Part shown: positions 46,868 through 61,800 of the stretch, in pieces | Layout of the letters: every line of letters begins with the position of its first letter | Numbering within the stretch: position 1 is the stretch's first letter | Assembly (NCBI RefSeq): GCF_024166365.1 | Contig: NC_064819.1 | Coordinates: forward strand, 164,242,793-164,306,792 | Length of the DNA stretch: 64,000 nt | Source: Elephas maximus indicus | Taxonomy: Eukaryota > Chordata > Mammalia > Proboscidea > Elephantidae | Direction of reading: 5' to 3' | Made by a program: the position numbers and the translations under genes | Notes under the pieces: generated by a model | What the model was told of the DNA's origin: nothing | Seen by the model: only the letters and a program-made list of their open reading frames with translations | The model's database searches: none

Positions 46868-49800
46868 CTAACAAAACAAGAAGTAAAATGTTTTATGTTC
46901 TTACTCTAAGTTATAAACAGCAACACATTCATCACAATCTATATTTACCTCAGCTAGATCTTACTGCTTAAGTCTGTTTCTTCCAAAGTGAACTAACTAT
47001 TTCGAGGCATTAATATTACAGAGAAAATAGTCATCTCCAATTAGTATCACTTTATTTTAAATATCTAATGAAATGTTAGAGAGCCTTGAAAATAGTTATT
47101 TCCTGAGGGAAAAGAATCATTTTCGCTAGAAGAGAAAGAAAACAAAGTTAGTCTGCTGACCCATAAGTGAAGCCAGCAAATTTTCAATTCTAACTCTATT
47201 CTGAGGACCTGGTACATCTTCAAAAATTTTGGGTATCATTAAATAAAGTACTACTCCACTACAATATATGATGACTGAAACCTTTAGAAAACTGTGTGTC
47301 ATTTCACATTACCTAAAAAAAAAAAATTTTTTTTTTTTTTTTAGAAGGGTACAGTCATATGACATTTAAGATTACCTAGGCAGTCTTAGAAGTAATTCTC
47401 ATTTAACATAAAGTGAATCCACTTGAGGAATCCATGAAATACTAACTTATCTCTTCCAGAAAAGGAAGACTAAATTATTTTAATGAATAAAATCAACTTA
47501 GGATGGCATACCAGGTACATTTTTCTTTCCAGTGATATGTTCCGGTAAGATCTTAGAGGGTGTTCTCACTTTCACATAAGCGGTGTAGTGGCCTCCTTTC
47601 ATCGAGCCGCTATGTTCCACTACTCCATAGAGACCATACAGAACTTTATCTCCCACACTTACATTCTTTTAAACAAAGAAAAAACCCAAATTAGTACTAT
47701 TTAGTGAAATATTATTAAAAGGAAAATTAAGCCAAATTTATGTCTGTATATAATAAGAGAAATGCATATTAAAACTATACTGAGATGTTTTCCACAAAAT
47801 GGCATGATGGAAAAGCTTGACAATATTTTCTGTTGGTTGGGCTGTGAAGAAGAGTACTATTATACCATTGCAGGTGGGAATGCAAAAAGGTACAAATTCC
47901 TTTATATTACTGTTATTATCTAGCACATCACACTACCCATTGCCATCAAGTCGATTCCGACTCATAGCGACCCTATGGGACAGAGTAGAACCACACCATA
48001 GGGTTTCCAAGGAGTGGCTAGTGGATTCAAACTGCCAAACTTTTGGTTCGTAGCCAAACACTTAACCAGTGCACCATCAGGGCCCCATTATCTAGCTCAA
48101 TTACATATATATTACTCTGACATTTATCAATTTTATTTTTTGGATTCTGTCACACAGGTGTAAGCCCAGCCCTGCCCAAACAAAATGTAAAAACACATGC
48201 ATCAGACTATTAATGGATTATTTGTAACAGCAAAAGAATAGAAACTCAAATGTCCATAAACTGGGGACTGGTTTAATAGTGCATCCACACAACAGAATAT
48301 TATGCTGCTTGAAAAATACAATATAGACTATCCCCATATACTGCTATGGAATAGCCTCCAGGGCATAATGTTAAGATGGAAAAAGGATACATACAGTAAG
48401 CTATCATTGTTTAAAGGGGGAACACAAATATACATACCTGTCTGCTAATATCTTAAGCAATGAAAGGATAAATGATAACTTTTTAAAATGGTTATCTATA
48501 AGAGGAGGAAAAAAACAGGTGGAATGGACACAGAGAAAAGCTAGACTTCTTTGAATTTACCTTGTTTTGAACATTTGATGTTAGAACTTAGTAAATATTT
48601 TTGTGTAACTATTAAACAAATAAAATTTAAAAAGCAATCCCTAAATATAAAAAATTAAACAAATGAACAGTATATCCAGTTGGTGGCATAACTACACAGA
48701 GGAAGATCACTAGGGTCATGTCAAAAGGACCCAGGAACCAATGTGAAGTGGTCTCCAGTGGCCAAATGTGGGCCTATTAGAGTAATATTCTAGAGTATAT
48801 ACAAAAAGAGTAATCTAGTGGGTTAAAACATATCAAAGATGTTTAAATCCATTAATTCATAATGATGAACTAAACTGGTCATGGTTTGAGGATGTTAGTG
48901 AACTAATTCATTATTTTAAAAACTGGTTTAAAAAGGGAGGGGGAAAAATCAAGCATTTATCCTGCCTTCTCTATAAGAACTATACTAAAAGATAACTAAA
49001 TAGATGAAAGGAATTTCTCTTTACAGAAGTATTCTAGCAAATAAATGGATAAGGAATGACAGAATTACAACATCACCATTCTGTAATACTTAATGAACCA
49101 ATGGATTTAACAGTGAGCATCACTGGTTGCTAGTATCACAAAAAGATAGAAAACTGGCATTATGTGCCTCTTAATGAAAGAATGGAGCCCTGGTGGCACA
49201 GTGGTTAAGAGTTCAGCTGCTAACCAAAAGGTCGGCAGTTCAAATCCACCAGCTGCTCCTTGGAAACCCTATGGGGCAGTTCTACTCTGTTCTACAGGGT
49301 AGCTATGAGTCGAAATTGACTCAACAGCAATGGGTTTCTTTTTTTTTTTTTTTAATGAAAGAAATGACATACCCTTGCCAAAACCAAAACAAAAGGAATA
49401 TAAACCTGAATCTGTTTAAGCCTGCAGCCACCAATTTGCAAGAAATAAAGAGGACAAAGAAACAATCATCAAAATCTAAACTACTGGAAACTATCAGAAA
49501 GTTGACCCAATTTCTCCAACAAATAAATTGCAAGGGGCAGGAGGGGAGAAAGATGGAATCAAGGAAATTACAGATTAAAAGAGACTTAAGATATCATCCA
49601 GTCATAATGTGTGGACCCTGTCTGGATCCTAATTCATAAAACAAAACAAGAAAAAGGACAATTGGAAATATGAACACTAGACAATATGACAGAATTATTG
49701 TTAATATTTTTGGTAAAGAGGTATTACGCTTATGTTTTAAAAAAGTGAAGAAAAGATTCTTTTAGAGATAGTAAAATATTTATAGATGAAATGATATGAT

Positions 49801-52800
49801 GTCTGGTGTTTACTTAAAAATAATATAGAGGAAGGAAGTGAATGAACATGTGAAGGGGCAGGACTGGCTAAGGATTTAAGGTTGTTGCTGCTGGAAACAA
49901 GCACTATGGGTTTGTCGTACTGTTCTACTTCTGCGTACACTGGAAATTCTCCAAACAATAGTTTCTAAAAAATATACTGTTTTCATAAATTTAATAGAAC
50001 CCAACCCAAACCGACTGCCATTCAGTTGATTCCGATTTGTAGCGATCCTAGAGGGCACCATAGAACTGCCCCATAGGGTTTCCAAGGCTGTAAATCTTTA
50101 CAGAAGCAGACTGCCACAGTGTGCTAAACATCATTATTATTTACCATATTATCAAAGTCTGAATGTTAACTGACATATGGTGTTGGTGTTCCACTGCACA
50201 TGAATTGATTCACCAGAAAATTGCATTTTAAAGGTATTTTTGTTTTGATTTATCAATGTATTTGACATGTTAAGTTTAATAAGTGTTCTGTCACATACCA
50301 AAAAAAACTAGACTGCTTAGCAGTAATCATGTACAGCACACTGTGTTACCCCATAACTGTTAGTGTCCCTCAAGGAAAACAAAGGAATGTACAGATGAAA
50401 TCAATGACTTTGTATAAGCCATTATACACCAATCTGCTTTCTAAACTTAATTTTTAAAGTATTAGCAATTTCAAAGTATTATACTCAGGGTGACAAGTAT
50501 ACTTACTCCGGAGTACACACTATAGGGTCACTAAGAGTCAGAACTGACTCAACGGCAATTGGTTTGGGTTTTTTTTTAGTACACATAAAATAGTGTCAAA
50601 AACAATGACTAATATGTTGATTTGAATAATATACAGAACTCCAGAATGCTGAAACTATTGGTGATTAAGCTCACCATTCGCAACAAAAACCTTGGGCATA
50701 AAACCTGCTCACTTCTCTCAACAACCATCTGCTTCTAGTAGCATTTACAAGAAGCTTTGATCTTCAATAGCACCACGGCCTTATGCATCTTTTCGACTTT
50801 CCCTATTTTGTCTCCCAAAGGACAAAAGTCATAGTCAGTGTGTTGAATACTCCATATGCTTCTGATTTAATTTCACTAACTATAAAATTCCCTTTTGAGG
50901 AAAAGCTTTTTAAAAACAAAAACAATTGAGAATCCAGACATCCACATATGAGCAGTTAATATTTTTTTAAATAATTTTTATTGTGCTTTAAGTGAAAGTT
51001 TACAAATCAAGTCAGTATGTCACATATAAGCTTATATACACCTTACTACATACTCCCATTTACTCTCCCCCTAATGAGTGAGCAGTTAATATTTGACAAA
51101 GGCACCAAAATAGTTAAATTGGGGAAAAGACAGTCTTTTTAACAAATGGTGCTGGCATAACTCAATATCCATCTGCAAAAAAATGAAACAAGACCCATAC
51201 CTCACTCCATGCACCAAACAAGCTCAAAATGGGTCAAAGACCTAAATATAAAATCTAAAATGATAAAGATCATGGAAGAAAAAATAGGGACGACGTTAGG
51301 AGCCCTAATACATGGCAAAAACAGTATACAAAACATTACTAACGATGCAGAAGAAAAACTAGATAACTGAAAAAAAGAAAACTGGGAGCTCCTAAAAATC
51401 AAACACCTGTGCTTATCCAAAGAGTTCACCAAAAGAGTAAAAAGATTACCTACACTGGGAAAAAGTTTTTAGCTATGACACTTCTGATCAGCACCTGATC
51501 TCTAAAATCTACATGATACTGCAAAAACTCAACTGCGAAAAGACAAATAACCCAATTAAAAAATGGTCAAAAGATATTAATAGACACTTCACTAAAGAAG
51601 ACATTCAGGTAGCTAACAGATACATGAGGAAATGCTCACGATCATTAGCCGTTAGAGAAATGCAAATCAAAACTACAATGAGATTTAATCTCACTCCAAC
51701 AAGGTTGGCATTAATCCAAAAAACACAAAACAACAAATGTTGGAAAGGCTGTAGAGAGACTGGAACACTTATATACTGCTGGTGGGAATGTAAAATGGCA
51801 CAACCACTTTGGAAATCGATTTGGCGCTTCCTTAAAAAGCTAGAAACAGAACTACTATATGATCCAGCAATCCCACTCCTTGGAATATATCCTAGAGAAA
51901 TAAGAGCCTTTACACAAACAGATATATGCACACCCATGTTCATGGCAGCACTGTTTACAATAGCAAAAAGATGGAAGCAACCAAGGTGCCCATCAACGGA
52001 TGAATGGATAAATAAATTATGGTATATTTACACAATGGAATACTACTCATCGATAAAGAACAGTGATGAATCTGTGAAACATTTCACAACATGGAGGAAT
52101 CTGGAAGGCATTATGCTGAGTGAAATTAGTCAGTTGCAAAAGGACAAATATTGTATAAGACCACTATTATAAGAACTCAAGAACTAGTTTAAACATAGAA
52201 GAAAATATTCTTTGATGGTTACGAAAGGGGGCAGGGAGAGGGGTATTCACTAATTAGATAATGGATAAGAACTACTTTAGGTGACAGGAAAGACAACACA
52301 CAATACAGGCAAGGTCAGCACAACTGGACTAAACCAAAAGCAAAGAAGTTTCCTGAAAAAACTGAATGCTTCAAAGGCCAGCAAAGCAGGGGTAGGGGTT
52401 TGGGGACCATGGTTTCAGGGGACATCTATGTCAACTGGCATAATAAAATCTATTAAGAAAACATTCTGCATCCCACCTTGGAGAGAGGCGTCTAGGGTCT
52501 TAAATGCTAGCAAGCAGCCATCTAAGATGCATCAATTGGTCTCAACCCACCTGGATCAAAGGAGAATGAAGAACACCAAGGACACGTGGTAATTATAAGC
52601 CCAAGAGACAGAAAGGGCCACATGAACCAGAGACTACATCTGCCTGAGACCAGAAGAACTAGATGGTGCCTGGCTACAACCGATGACTGCCCTGACAGGG
52701 AAAACAACAGAGAACCTCTGAGGGAGCAAGACAGCAGTGGGATGCAGATCCCAAATTCTCGTAAAAACACCAGACTTAATGGTCTGACTGAGACTAGAAG

Positions 52801-55800
52801 GACCCCAGTGGTCATGGTCCCCAGACCTTCTGTTGGTCCAGGACAGGATCCATTCCCAAAGCCAACTCTTCAGGCATGGATTGGACTGGACAATGGGATG
52901 GAGAGGGATGCTGGTGAGGAGTGAGCTTCTTGGATCAGGGGGACACTTGAGACTATGCTGGCATCTCCTCCCTGGTGGGGAGATGAGAGGGTAGAGGGGG
53001 TTAGAAGCTGGCAAAATGGACACGAAAAGACAGTAGGGGGAGGGAGCGGGCTGTCTCATTAGGTGGAGAGCAATTGGGAGTATGTAGCAAGGTGTATATA
53101 AGTTTTTGTGTGAGAGACTGCCTTGATTTGTAAACTTTTACTTAAAGCACAATAAAAATTTAAACAAACAAACAAAAGCATGGCCCAATAAATAACACCA
53201 GGGTTTCCGGATAAATAACACATAGGATATTTTAAAGTCTACTATTCGAAAGTCTATTAAATATCTTAGTAATATACTGTACCTTACAAGTAGCAGAACA
53301 GAATGGTGCTAAATCAAGCATGAGTGGAAAATCTACATGTCTGTTCACTTTGCGAAGACTCCAGCCAGCCTTAAAAAGACCAAAAAACATTCAATGCAAT
53401 AAAATTAGATCTAAAGCACAGTGTTTTAATTAAAACCAAGAGGGATCCTAGAAGTTAGATTTTTCGTAGATATGCAAATGTAACTAATGAATGGTCCAAA
53501 CTGACAAATGACTATATTAATAATTAGGTTTCATAAACTGTTACTGCAAAGATTATTTACACTGTCATTTTTACAATGATCAATATGGCAATACTTACTT
53601 TCACTGTGGCTTTTCAACAGTTATGGAAAAATAAATCCAATGTGATGAAAGTAAGCTACTGACAGATGCTATCATGAAAATGTATCTGCCTAAAGAATGA
53701 GGAGCCTCCTGTTCTAGGCCTGACTCAAAGATTGGCTAGCTGTGTGACTCTAGTCAAGTTTCAGAATTTAATTCAGCTTCTGTAAACTCATCTAGGTCAG
53801 GCAGGCCAGCTGCAAGTGGATTAGATAGTCCTTTTCAGTTCTAAAATTCAATGATACTCATTACAAAGGAAAACAATACTGAACATTCAAAATGTTTGAT
53901 CAATAAAAGTAAATGCTACGTATTACATAAAAATAAAATGAGGACTTCCAGCCAACACGGTGCCATAGACAGAAGCACCACGCTGTCCCTCCACAGCAAA
54001 GACTGATAAAACTAAATAAAACAGAGACAAACGTCATTCCTGGAACCTGAAGTGTCAAATGAAGAGATAAAGAACTCAGCCAAACACTGAATGGAATAAG
54101 AAACTGACAGAGGATTGAGAGCGAGGAGAGATATGTGCCGGGGTTCATTGTCAGCTAACCCAGCACAGATTTGCCACCGTGGACTCCTGTTGGAGATTGG
54201 CTGACAAGGAACACAGGAAAGCGGCTTCACGAGCTCCCAACAGGAGACAGAGCACCCAGTAACCTGCAACACGTGCTTTCCCACCCACCCCCACCTCCCC
54301 CCGTCCCCCCCCCCCCCGCCGCTGCTCTACCTAATAGAGAGGAAGGCAAGGCAATACCAAGTAATAATAGACTAGATCAAACCTAGAAAGATAAGGGTAA
54401 ATTTCAGGGTAACCACAAAGAAAGTTAACAAACCTACTCATCAAAATAAAGAAGAAAAACATAAAGTCTCAATAAAAACAAAATCTACAAAAACAAAAGA
54501 AATCAACAAATAAAAGGAACTCAACACACGATTGTAAGAGGAACAAAGAAAACATCAGCACCACAAAAAAAAGCACTACAAAATGACAGCAATAAACTCA
54601 CACGTATCAATAATTACCCTGAAAATAAATGGACTGAATGCACCCATAAAGAGACACAGAGTGACAGAATGGATAAAAAAAAAAACAGGGTCCATCAATA
54701 TGCTGTCTACAAGAGACATACCTTAGAAACAAAGCGTAAAGTTATTAAAAATCAAAGGATGGAAAAAAAAATAGGCAAATAACATTCTTTTCCAACGCAC
54801 ATGGAACATTCTCAGAGTAGACTACATCTTAGGCCACAGAGCAACCCTCAACAAAATCCAAAACACTGAGATAATACAAAGTATCTTCTCAGACCACAAT
54901 GCCATCAAAGTAGAAATTAACAACAGGAAGAGTAAGGAAAAAAATCAACTACATGGAAACTGAATAACACCCTGCTTAAAAACCCCTAGGTTATAGAAGA
55001 AATCAGAGATGGAATAAAAAAAAATTCTTAGAGTCAAATGAGAATGAAAATGCATCATAACAAAACCTATGGGACATAGCAAAGACAGTCCTCAGAGGTC
55101 AATTTATAGCAATAGATGCACACATCAATAAAGAAGAAAGGAACAAAATCAAAACATCAACTACACAACTTGAACAAATAGAGAACAGCAAAACAAGCCC
55201 ATAGCCACCAGAAGAAAGGAAATAATAAAGATCAGAGCAGTTCTCAATCTTTTCCTTGTGTTTTCTTTCATGGGCTTTATACTTAGTCTTTTCAGTGATT
55301 TATAAAATTTTAAAAAATTATCTGCAAATAGTATTGATACAGTATAATGTGAAACTTAAATTATTTCCCAAATATTTTTTCCCCAAGACCTTTACCAAAT
55401 AATCAACCCCCCTTCCCAACTGATTTGAGATTCTTCCTTTACCATAATAGCTTTAAATTCTATTCATGTTTATTGAATTTTCTGACCATAATGTTTCAAT
55501 TATTACAGTTTTATTTTAAAATTGGTATAAAAAAAAAAGCCTCTCCTAACTTAAAAAAAAAAATGTTTACTATTTTCATTTATTCATTCTTCCTGAGAAA
55601 CTTTAAAATTATTTTATCAAATTCAAAAAAATCATCTCATTGAGAATGGATTGGATTGAAACTAAATAATTGGAGAAAATCCTGACATGTTAAAAGTATT
55701 TAGGTTTTCTCTTACAGGGGCAGGGCTCTGCCTTGGTACCCTTTCTGGCATTTAGACCCAGCCGGAAAAAAAAAAAAAAAATTTTTTTTTTTTTTTTGTG

Positions 55801-58800
55801 GTCATGCCTAGTCCAAGCACACCTGTCAGTGGGATCATGATAGTTCAGAAAGTCATGTGTACTCTACTACTTACCTACTTGTAAGTGTTCCTAATAAAAT
55901 TTATTTTCCACTAAAACACGCATACACACACACATTTAGGTTCCTTTCTCCCAAATCTTCAAATATTGTGAATTGAACAATTTTAACTATAAAAGTCCTA
56001 TCAACTATGAAGGCTGGAAAAACAATAAGCCCCACATGGTAAATTTTTAAATTCAACAAATCACTGTTTAATACTTGACAATATTATACAGGACTTAGAA
56101 CTCTGCAGAACATATGATAAAAGTGACTACAAGAACTTTACCTGCTGGAATCTTTTGAGATGGAGAATTAGGATAGCTGGAACAGCAGAAATGAGCAATT
56201 GTTTCCTGGCATTAGTATAAACCCCTTCTGCTTTCTTTTCTGCATAAAACACAGTAAGTTTATTTGTAAAGTTCCATTTTTATATATCATCTACCATACA
56301 ATATAGTAAATATTTATATAGAAATATCATACCACATTTTGAAAAGGCTTAAAAAAGAAATTGGACTTCTAGTTATAGGGTGCCCCTGCTCCTTTCTGAA
56401 AATCCACTAAAATGGCAATAAAGGTTTTTTTTTTAAAAAAAGGAACACAGTTACAAGACAAAGAATAGGAGAGGTGACACTTGCAACAAAATTTTGGAAG
56501 CTGGGAAACAGATGGACTAGTAGTAACTTATGTCAATATACTTCAGCCAACCATTACCAGCAACACATCTATAGTTAAACAAGTTGGGTTAATGACTCAC
56601 TGCAGTGAGGGGAGAACACACGCCATTGGGAATCATGGGGTGTCTTAGTAAGAGGCTGTTAGAAAGGACTTACCTAGGATTTGAATGAGGCCAATTGTGT
56701 ATTTACCTTGGATTAATATAAGCTGGCATTTCTTCCTTCTCCTATCTAGACATTTCTTTAATTAAAAATTCAACCTGATACCATGGAGCTGACTCTGACT
56801 CACGGAGACCTTACGTGTTACAGAGTAGAACTGAGCTCCATAGGGCTTTCTTGGCTGTAATCTTTACAGAAGCAGATCATCAGTGCTGCTGGGTAGGTCT
56901 GAACTGCCAACCGTTCGATAGTAGCCAAGTGCAAACCATTTGTGCCACCCAGAAATCTATTTCTTTAATTACTAGTCAGTAAAGATCAAAGTATTCTCTC
57001 CACTTAATCAAGGCTAGAGATACACTGGAAGTTTCTTACTTGCCAATTATCCCTTTTCCCACTTTTCTCTGTTCATCTAAACATAGCTATTATACTGTTA
57101 GTTTCATATCATACAATTATTTGAAATGTTCAAATTTAAACTTTATGTTATGAATTTACAATCGACTGATGGGATTTATGGAGCACATTAATCTCACCAG
57201 TGATACAATGATAAATTTTAGGGTTATTACTTCTGGATAGATTTCAGACAGCTAGTCCTCTGAAGTAAGATTACATGGATTTACATCTTCAAGGCAGAAA
57301 AGGATACTTCCTACTCTTCAATTTATTTCAACAAAAACCTTCTGTAGTGCTGAGACACACTATGCATAAAACAATCCCCAATCCCAGGAGTCTCGGCCTA
57401 GAGATAAGGTTCTGAGATTCCCTTATTTTGGGATCTGTAACCCTTTAGTTACTTTCAGATAATCTATTAATAATAAAATAGTAATAATAAGCTAAATATT
57501 TACCTGCAGAACTGGTTTCCTTTTGGTATTTTTGTTTCTTTTCAGTACAATTCTCACATAGAAGTTTGTTATTCCCCATTAGTAATTCCATAGATGTAAA
57601 CTGGTAGAGACAGGACTGAATCGAACATTCTTTAGAAGTAGTTACATAGCTCTGAGAGAGGGTCTGAAAAGCATTTTGGGGGCTGTGAGATATCATATGC
57701 TTCTCTGAAAAACACAAATTATGTGGGATATTTAGTGGCTGATTTTCTTTGTCAAGATCTCTATCTCCAGATACAGTGTTGCTCAAACGAAGTTCAGAAA
57801 TAGCATCAGCCATTCCCTCATGACCACTGTCAGTCTCCTTGGTGTATGGCAATTCACTTGCTGATAGGTGGTGAGTGGGTCCATCTCTGTGCACACAGGA
57901 CACGTTACCAGGTCTAAACAACACAGTCTGCTTTGAAGCACCTTCAGATTCTGAGGCCTCACTGTCAGCATCAACACTACTTTCAGAATGGCTGGCTTCT
58001 TTTTCACTGCCATCAGTAGGGCTTTCATTCAGAGTTGACTCAGTATTCGTGATGCTTGCTAAAGACACTGAAGAATCCCCATTCATTCCAAGGTTTTCAT
58101 TTTTTGGATACATGACAACATTTTTCTCTTCTCCAGATGACAATTTTCTTATATGTTTTCTGTCATGAAGTACTTGGTTCTGTAAGTTTACAGTGTTTTT
58201 AGAGAAAAGAATCTTGTGACCTTACTGAAAATAAATTCAAATAAGTCTCATTTAGACTTCTCACTATTATTAAATACTATCTCTAGTACCCCTGAAATCC
58301 ATCTTCTAAATCTACATAGACTATATGATCAATAATTCTAATTTAAAAGTAAACCTCTACACAAGAAACTAACAACAGTGGTTACTTACTTGCAGGGAAG
58401 GAAACAGGGCTTTGTGAAACCTGGCTATGAGGGAGCCTATTCAACTGTAAACCTGTCTATATTTGTTGATTTTTGAACACTGAAAATGTACTATCTATTT
58501 TTACAACAAGTTAAAGAGTAACAAAAGTAAATTATGAGCTGCATTATGACACATGATTGCTAGAGATCTGGAAGAAAACATTTTATTTCTATCAAGTCTT
58601 TAATTTGTCTATTGACTGCTGCTTTCTGACTAGACTAAGGAGTGTCAACCTGTTTCTTGTGATAGAAAGATACAAGGACACACAGATAAAACAGCCTAAA
58701 TTTGGTAATAATTATTAACTGATTTAACCAAAAATTTTAAGCTACTTGAAATATTTCAAAGGTTCCGCAAGGGTGAAATCTTTTTTGCGTCTTTTTCTTT

Positions 58801-61800
58801 TCCTATGGCTTATCTTAAGGGTCAGGACAAAACAAAGGCAAGGCACCATGAATTACATCTAGACTGGGTATTCACTTTCAGTTATTTGGGGGGTGGGGAA
58901 GAGGAATGAATTATAAAAAAGTATCTGTGCCTCAATTTTTTTATCTTCAAAATCAGGATAATAACATTAGGCTCCTGTGTTTATCAAGTATTCTGAACTC
59001 CCTGAATGAAAACAAGACATTCATTTTCATCATATACATTTAGCCTACTAGAGGGCACTAGACAAATAAATGAAGTTTATGGTAACATCCTACAAATTCT
59101 ACTATGCTGAATTTACATAGTAACTTTTTTTTCTACAAACTCCTATTATGTATGAAATATTAATGGTCAAGTGGGAAAATACAGACCCATACAGATTTTA
59201 AGTGACTTGCCCAAGATCAACTAGCCAACAGATAAACAATGAAAATAGCTGTGTCTGGAATCCAGTTCATCTAACTTCTAATTCAGTGGTTTCCAAATCC
59301 AGGTGATCATCAGAATCACCTGAGAGGGTTTGTTGTTGTTTTTGAAAATACAGACCCAAGGCACCACCATTTAGAAATGCTGATTCAGGAGGTCTGGGGT
59401 GGGGTTTGACAACGTTTTAATAAACAGTTCCTCGGTGATGCTGATACATCAGCCAGTTAACAGGAACTTTTGAGCTGGACTATTTAATCTATCCCCTTTA
59501 CCCTCTTACTCCCAATGAAACATAAAAATACCCATTTTCATTCTCATTTTGTGCTTGGTGGGTTTATCACAGATTTATTTACTGAAAATATTCTCTAAGT
59601 TTCTAATAGTGTAAATCAAGACAAGATTATTAAGTTTATTCTGAAAAGATATTTGAAACTATATGAACATGCTTTACAATCAGAGAGGTGATAGAAGGGC
59701 AGAGGTTAAGACCATGATTCTGGAACTACACTGCCAGGGTTTAAATTCAGACTCTGAAGCTTCTTAGCTAGGTATCACTGAGGAAATTACTTCTCGTCTC
59801 ATTATCCCAGTTTCTTCATCTATAAAACAGGAGCACCAGCCACATGGGGTATCTTGGGAATTAAATGAGATAAGACACACAAAAGCCCAGAAGAGCATCT
59901 GGCCCATAGTAAGCAACACAGCTTTAGCTATTATTATTGGTAGCAATCATAGGAATGACCATATCGGTCTTCCTAAGCACCATACACGTAAAGCACTGGA
60001 TGAGGTACCTGAGATACAGTAGTAAGGAAGACGTAAACTGAGTTCCTAGTCTCAGAGCTTATAATCTATCACAATAGAAGCAAGTATGATAGAAGATAAG
60101 CACCATGGGAAGCAGTCACACAATGGTTAAGAACACGGACCTTTCTTGAATGCCTGTTTCTTCCTTCCACCTACTATCTATATGATCTTAGCCATGTTAC
60201 TTAATCTATCTCTTGACTCCATGTAATTAATGTAAAGAACTTAGAACAGTGATCAGCACACAGTAAGAACTCAAATGTAGAGTACAATTATTATGATAGG
60301 AGAAATACAGGTGCTATAAAAGCCCAGAGGAAAATAAATAATCCAGAGTTGAGTGGCTCAAGGGAACCAGTAGAAATTGAGCAGAGGGTGCTGGAGAATT
60401 GGACTGTTCATGAAGGAGGGAAAAGCAAGTTCAAAAGCCCACAGTTAAGAGAAAGAATGAGAAATTTTGGAAGTCTACCTAGAAAGCAGAGTACAAATGT
60501 GGAAGGAGAGGAAAACAGACAAAAATGGATCAGACGTATGAAGAGCCATGCAAGCCACTGATTCTGAAGGCAATGGGTAACAAGATGACCAGTTTTGTGT
60601 TTTAGAAATCTTGCTGTGATTGCAATGTAGAGTATGGTGTGGCGGTAGGGGTAGAGAAATGAGTAGGCTGCCCTGGTGGCGTAGTGGTTAAGAACTCAGC
60701 TGCTAGCCAAAAGGTAGGCAGTTCAAATCCACCAGCTGCTCCGTGGAAACTGTATGGGGCAAATTCTACTCTGTCCTACAGGGTTGCTATGAGTTGGAAT
60801 CAACTCCATGGCAATGGGTTTGGTTTGATCTTATCTCTCTGACAATTTTGGTAATGCTTTCTTGCCCCGTGTCATTTTCCAGTAAAAAATTTCCATTCAC
60901 TGTTTCCTTTCACTATTTTTTTTACTTTTTTCAACGCTCTGAGTAAGATCAGACCTTCTGCCTTGTACTGGCATTTAACTCCTTTCATAAGTATTTACGT
61001 TACTATTTGGGTTTCTTTCTACTTGGGGTTTTTTTTTTCCCCCCTTTCTTCATATTAAACTTTGTAAGGTTTTAATGAGATAACTGTAGTATGATTTAGC
61101 AAAGAGGTGAAAAATTAAAAAATTTACTATCATATCAGTATTTTTATTTTATGTCAATAGAATAAAGCATATGGTGAAATCATATTTAAGTGCCCTATTA
61201 GCTAATGAAGCAAAGATAAAATTGTTTTTATTTAAAGGAAACAGTTTGCCCTTTCTGTGGTCTTGCCACTTGATGAGTCTTCTAAAAGTTGTATGTCAAT
61301 TTGTCATGTTAGTACAGATCATATCATATAGAAATGTATTTTTTTAATGAGGTACAAATTCAGTTGGATTTATTTAGATTTATATGGGGTAATTCAACAG
61401 CCAAGTATGTTCCTAGTGAAATAACAGATTAGACAATGGTCATCAATGACTGGTGACATCAAGGAAAGATATCAAATATTACTTCGGTGGGAGAAGTATA
61501 CAGCACTACTTAAACAAATAATTAGACCTGGACCTAATTAGGCCTCTAGATCAAACTGCCTTAGAGAGGAAATACAGGGGTTAGAGGATCATAATAGCCC
61601 CTGGGCATGCGATAACAACATAAATTACTACTGAACATGGGAATGTGGGAAATCTGTAGATCAAAAGAGATTAAACAAACACAGCAATCAACTGCAATCT
61701 ACAGACCATTTTTAGATCCTAAATTCAAACAAGCTTTAAAAAGCAAAATTGAAAAACAAATCTTTATGAGACAACTGCAGAAATTTAAATAATGATTTGA

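Noticed and set aside
51513-52172. Frame of 219 codons on the plus strand
   Set aside because: It is the end of L1 ORF2 without the catalytic parts, not a host gene.
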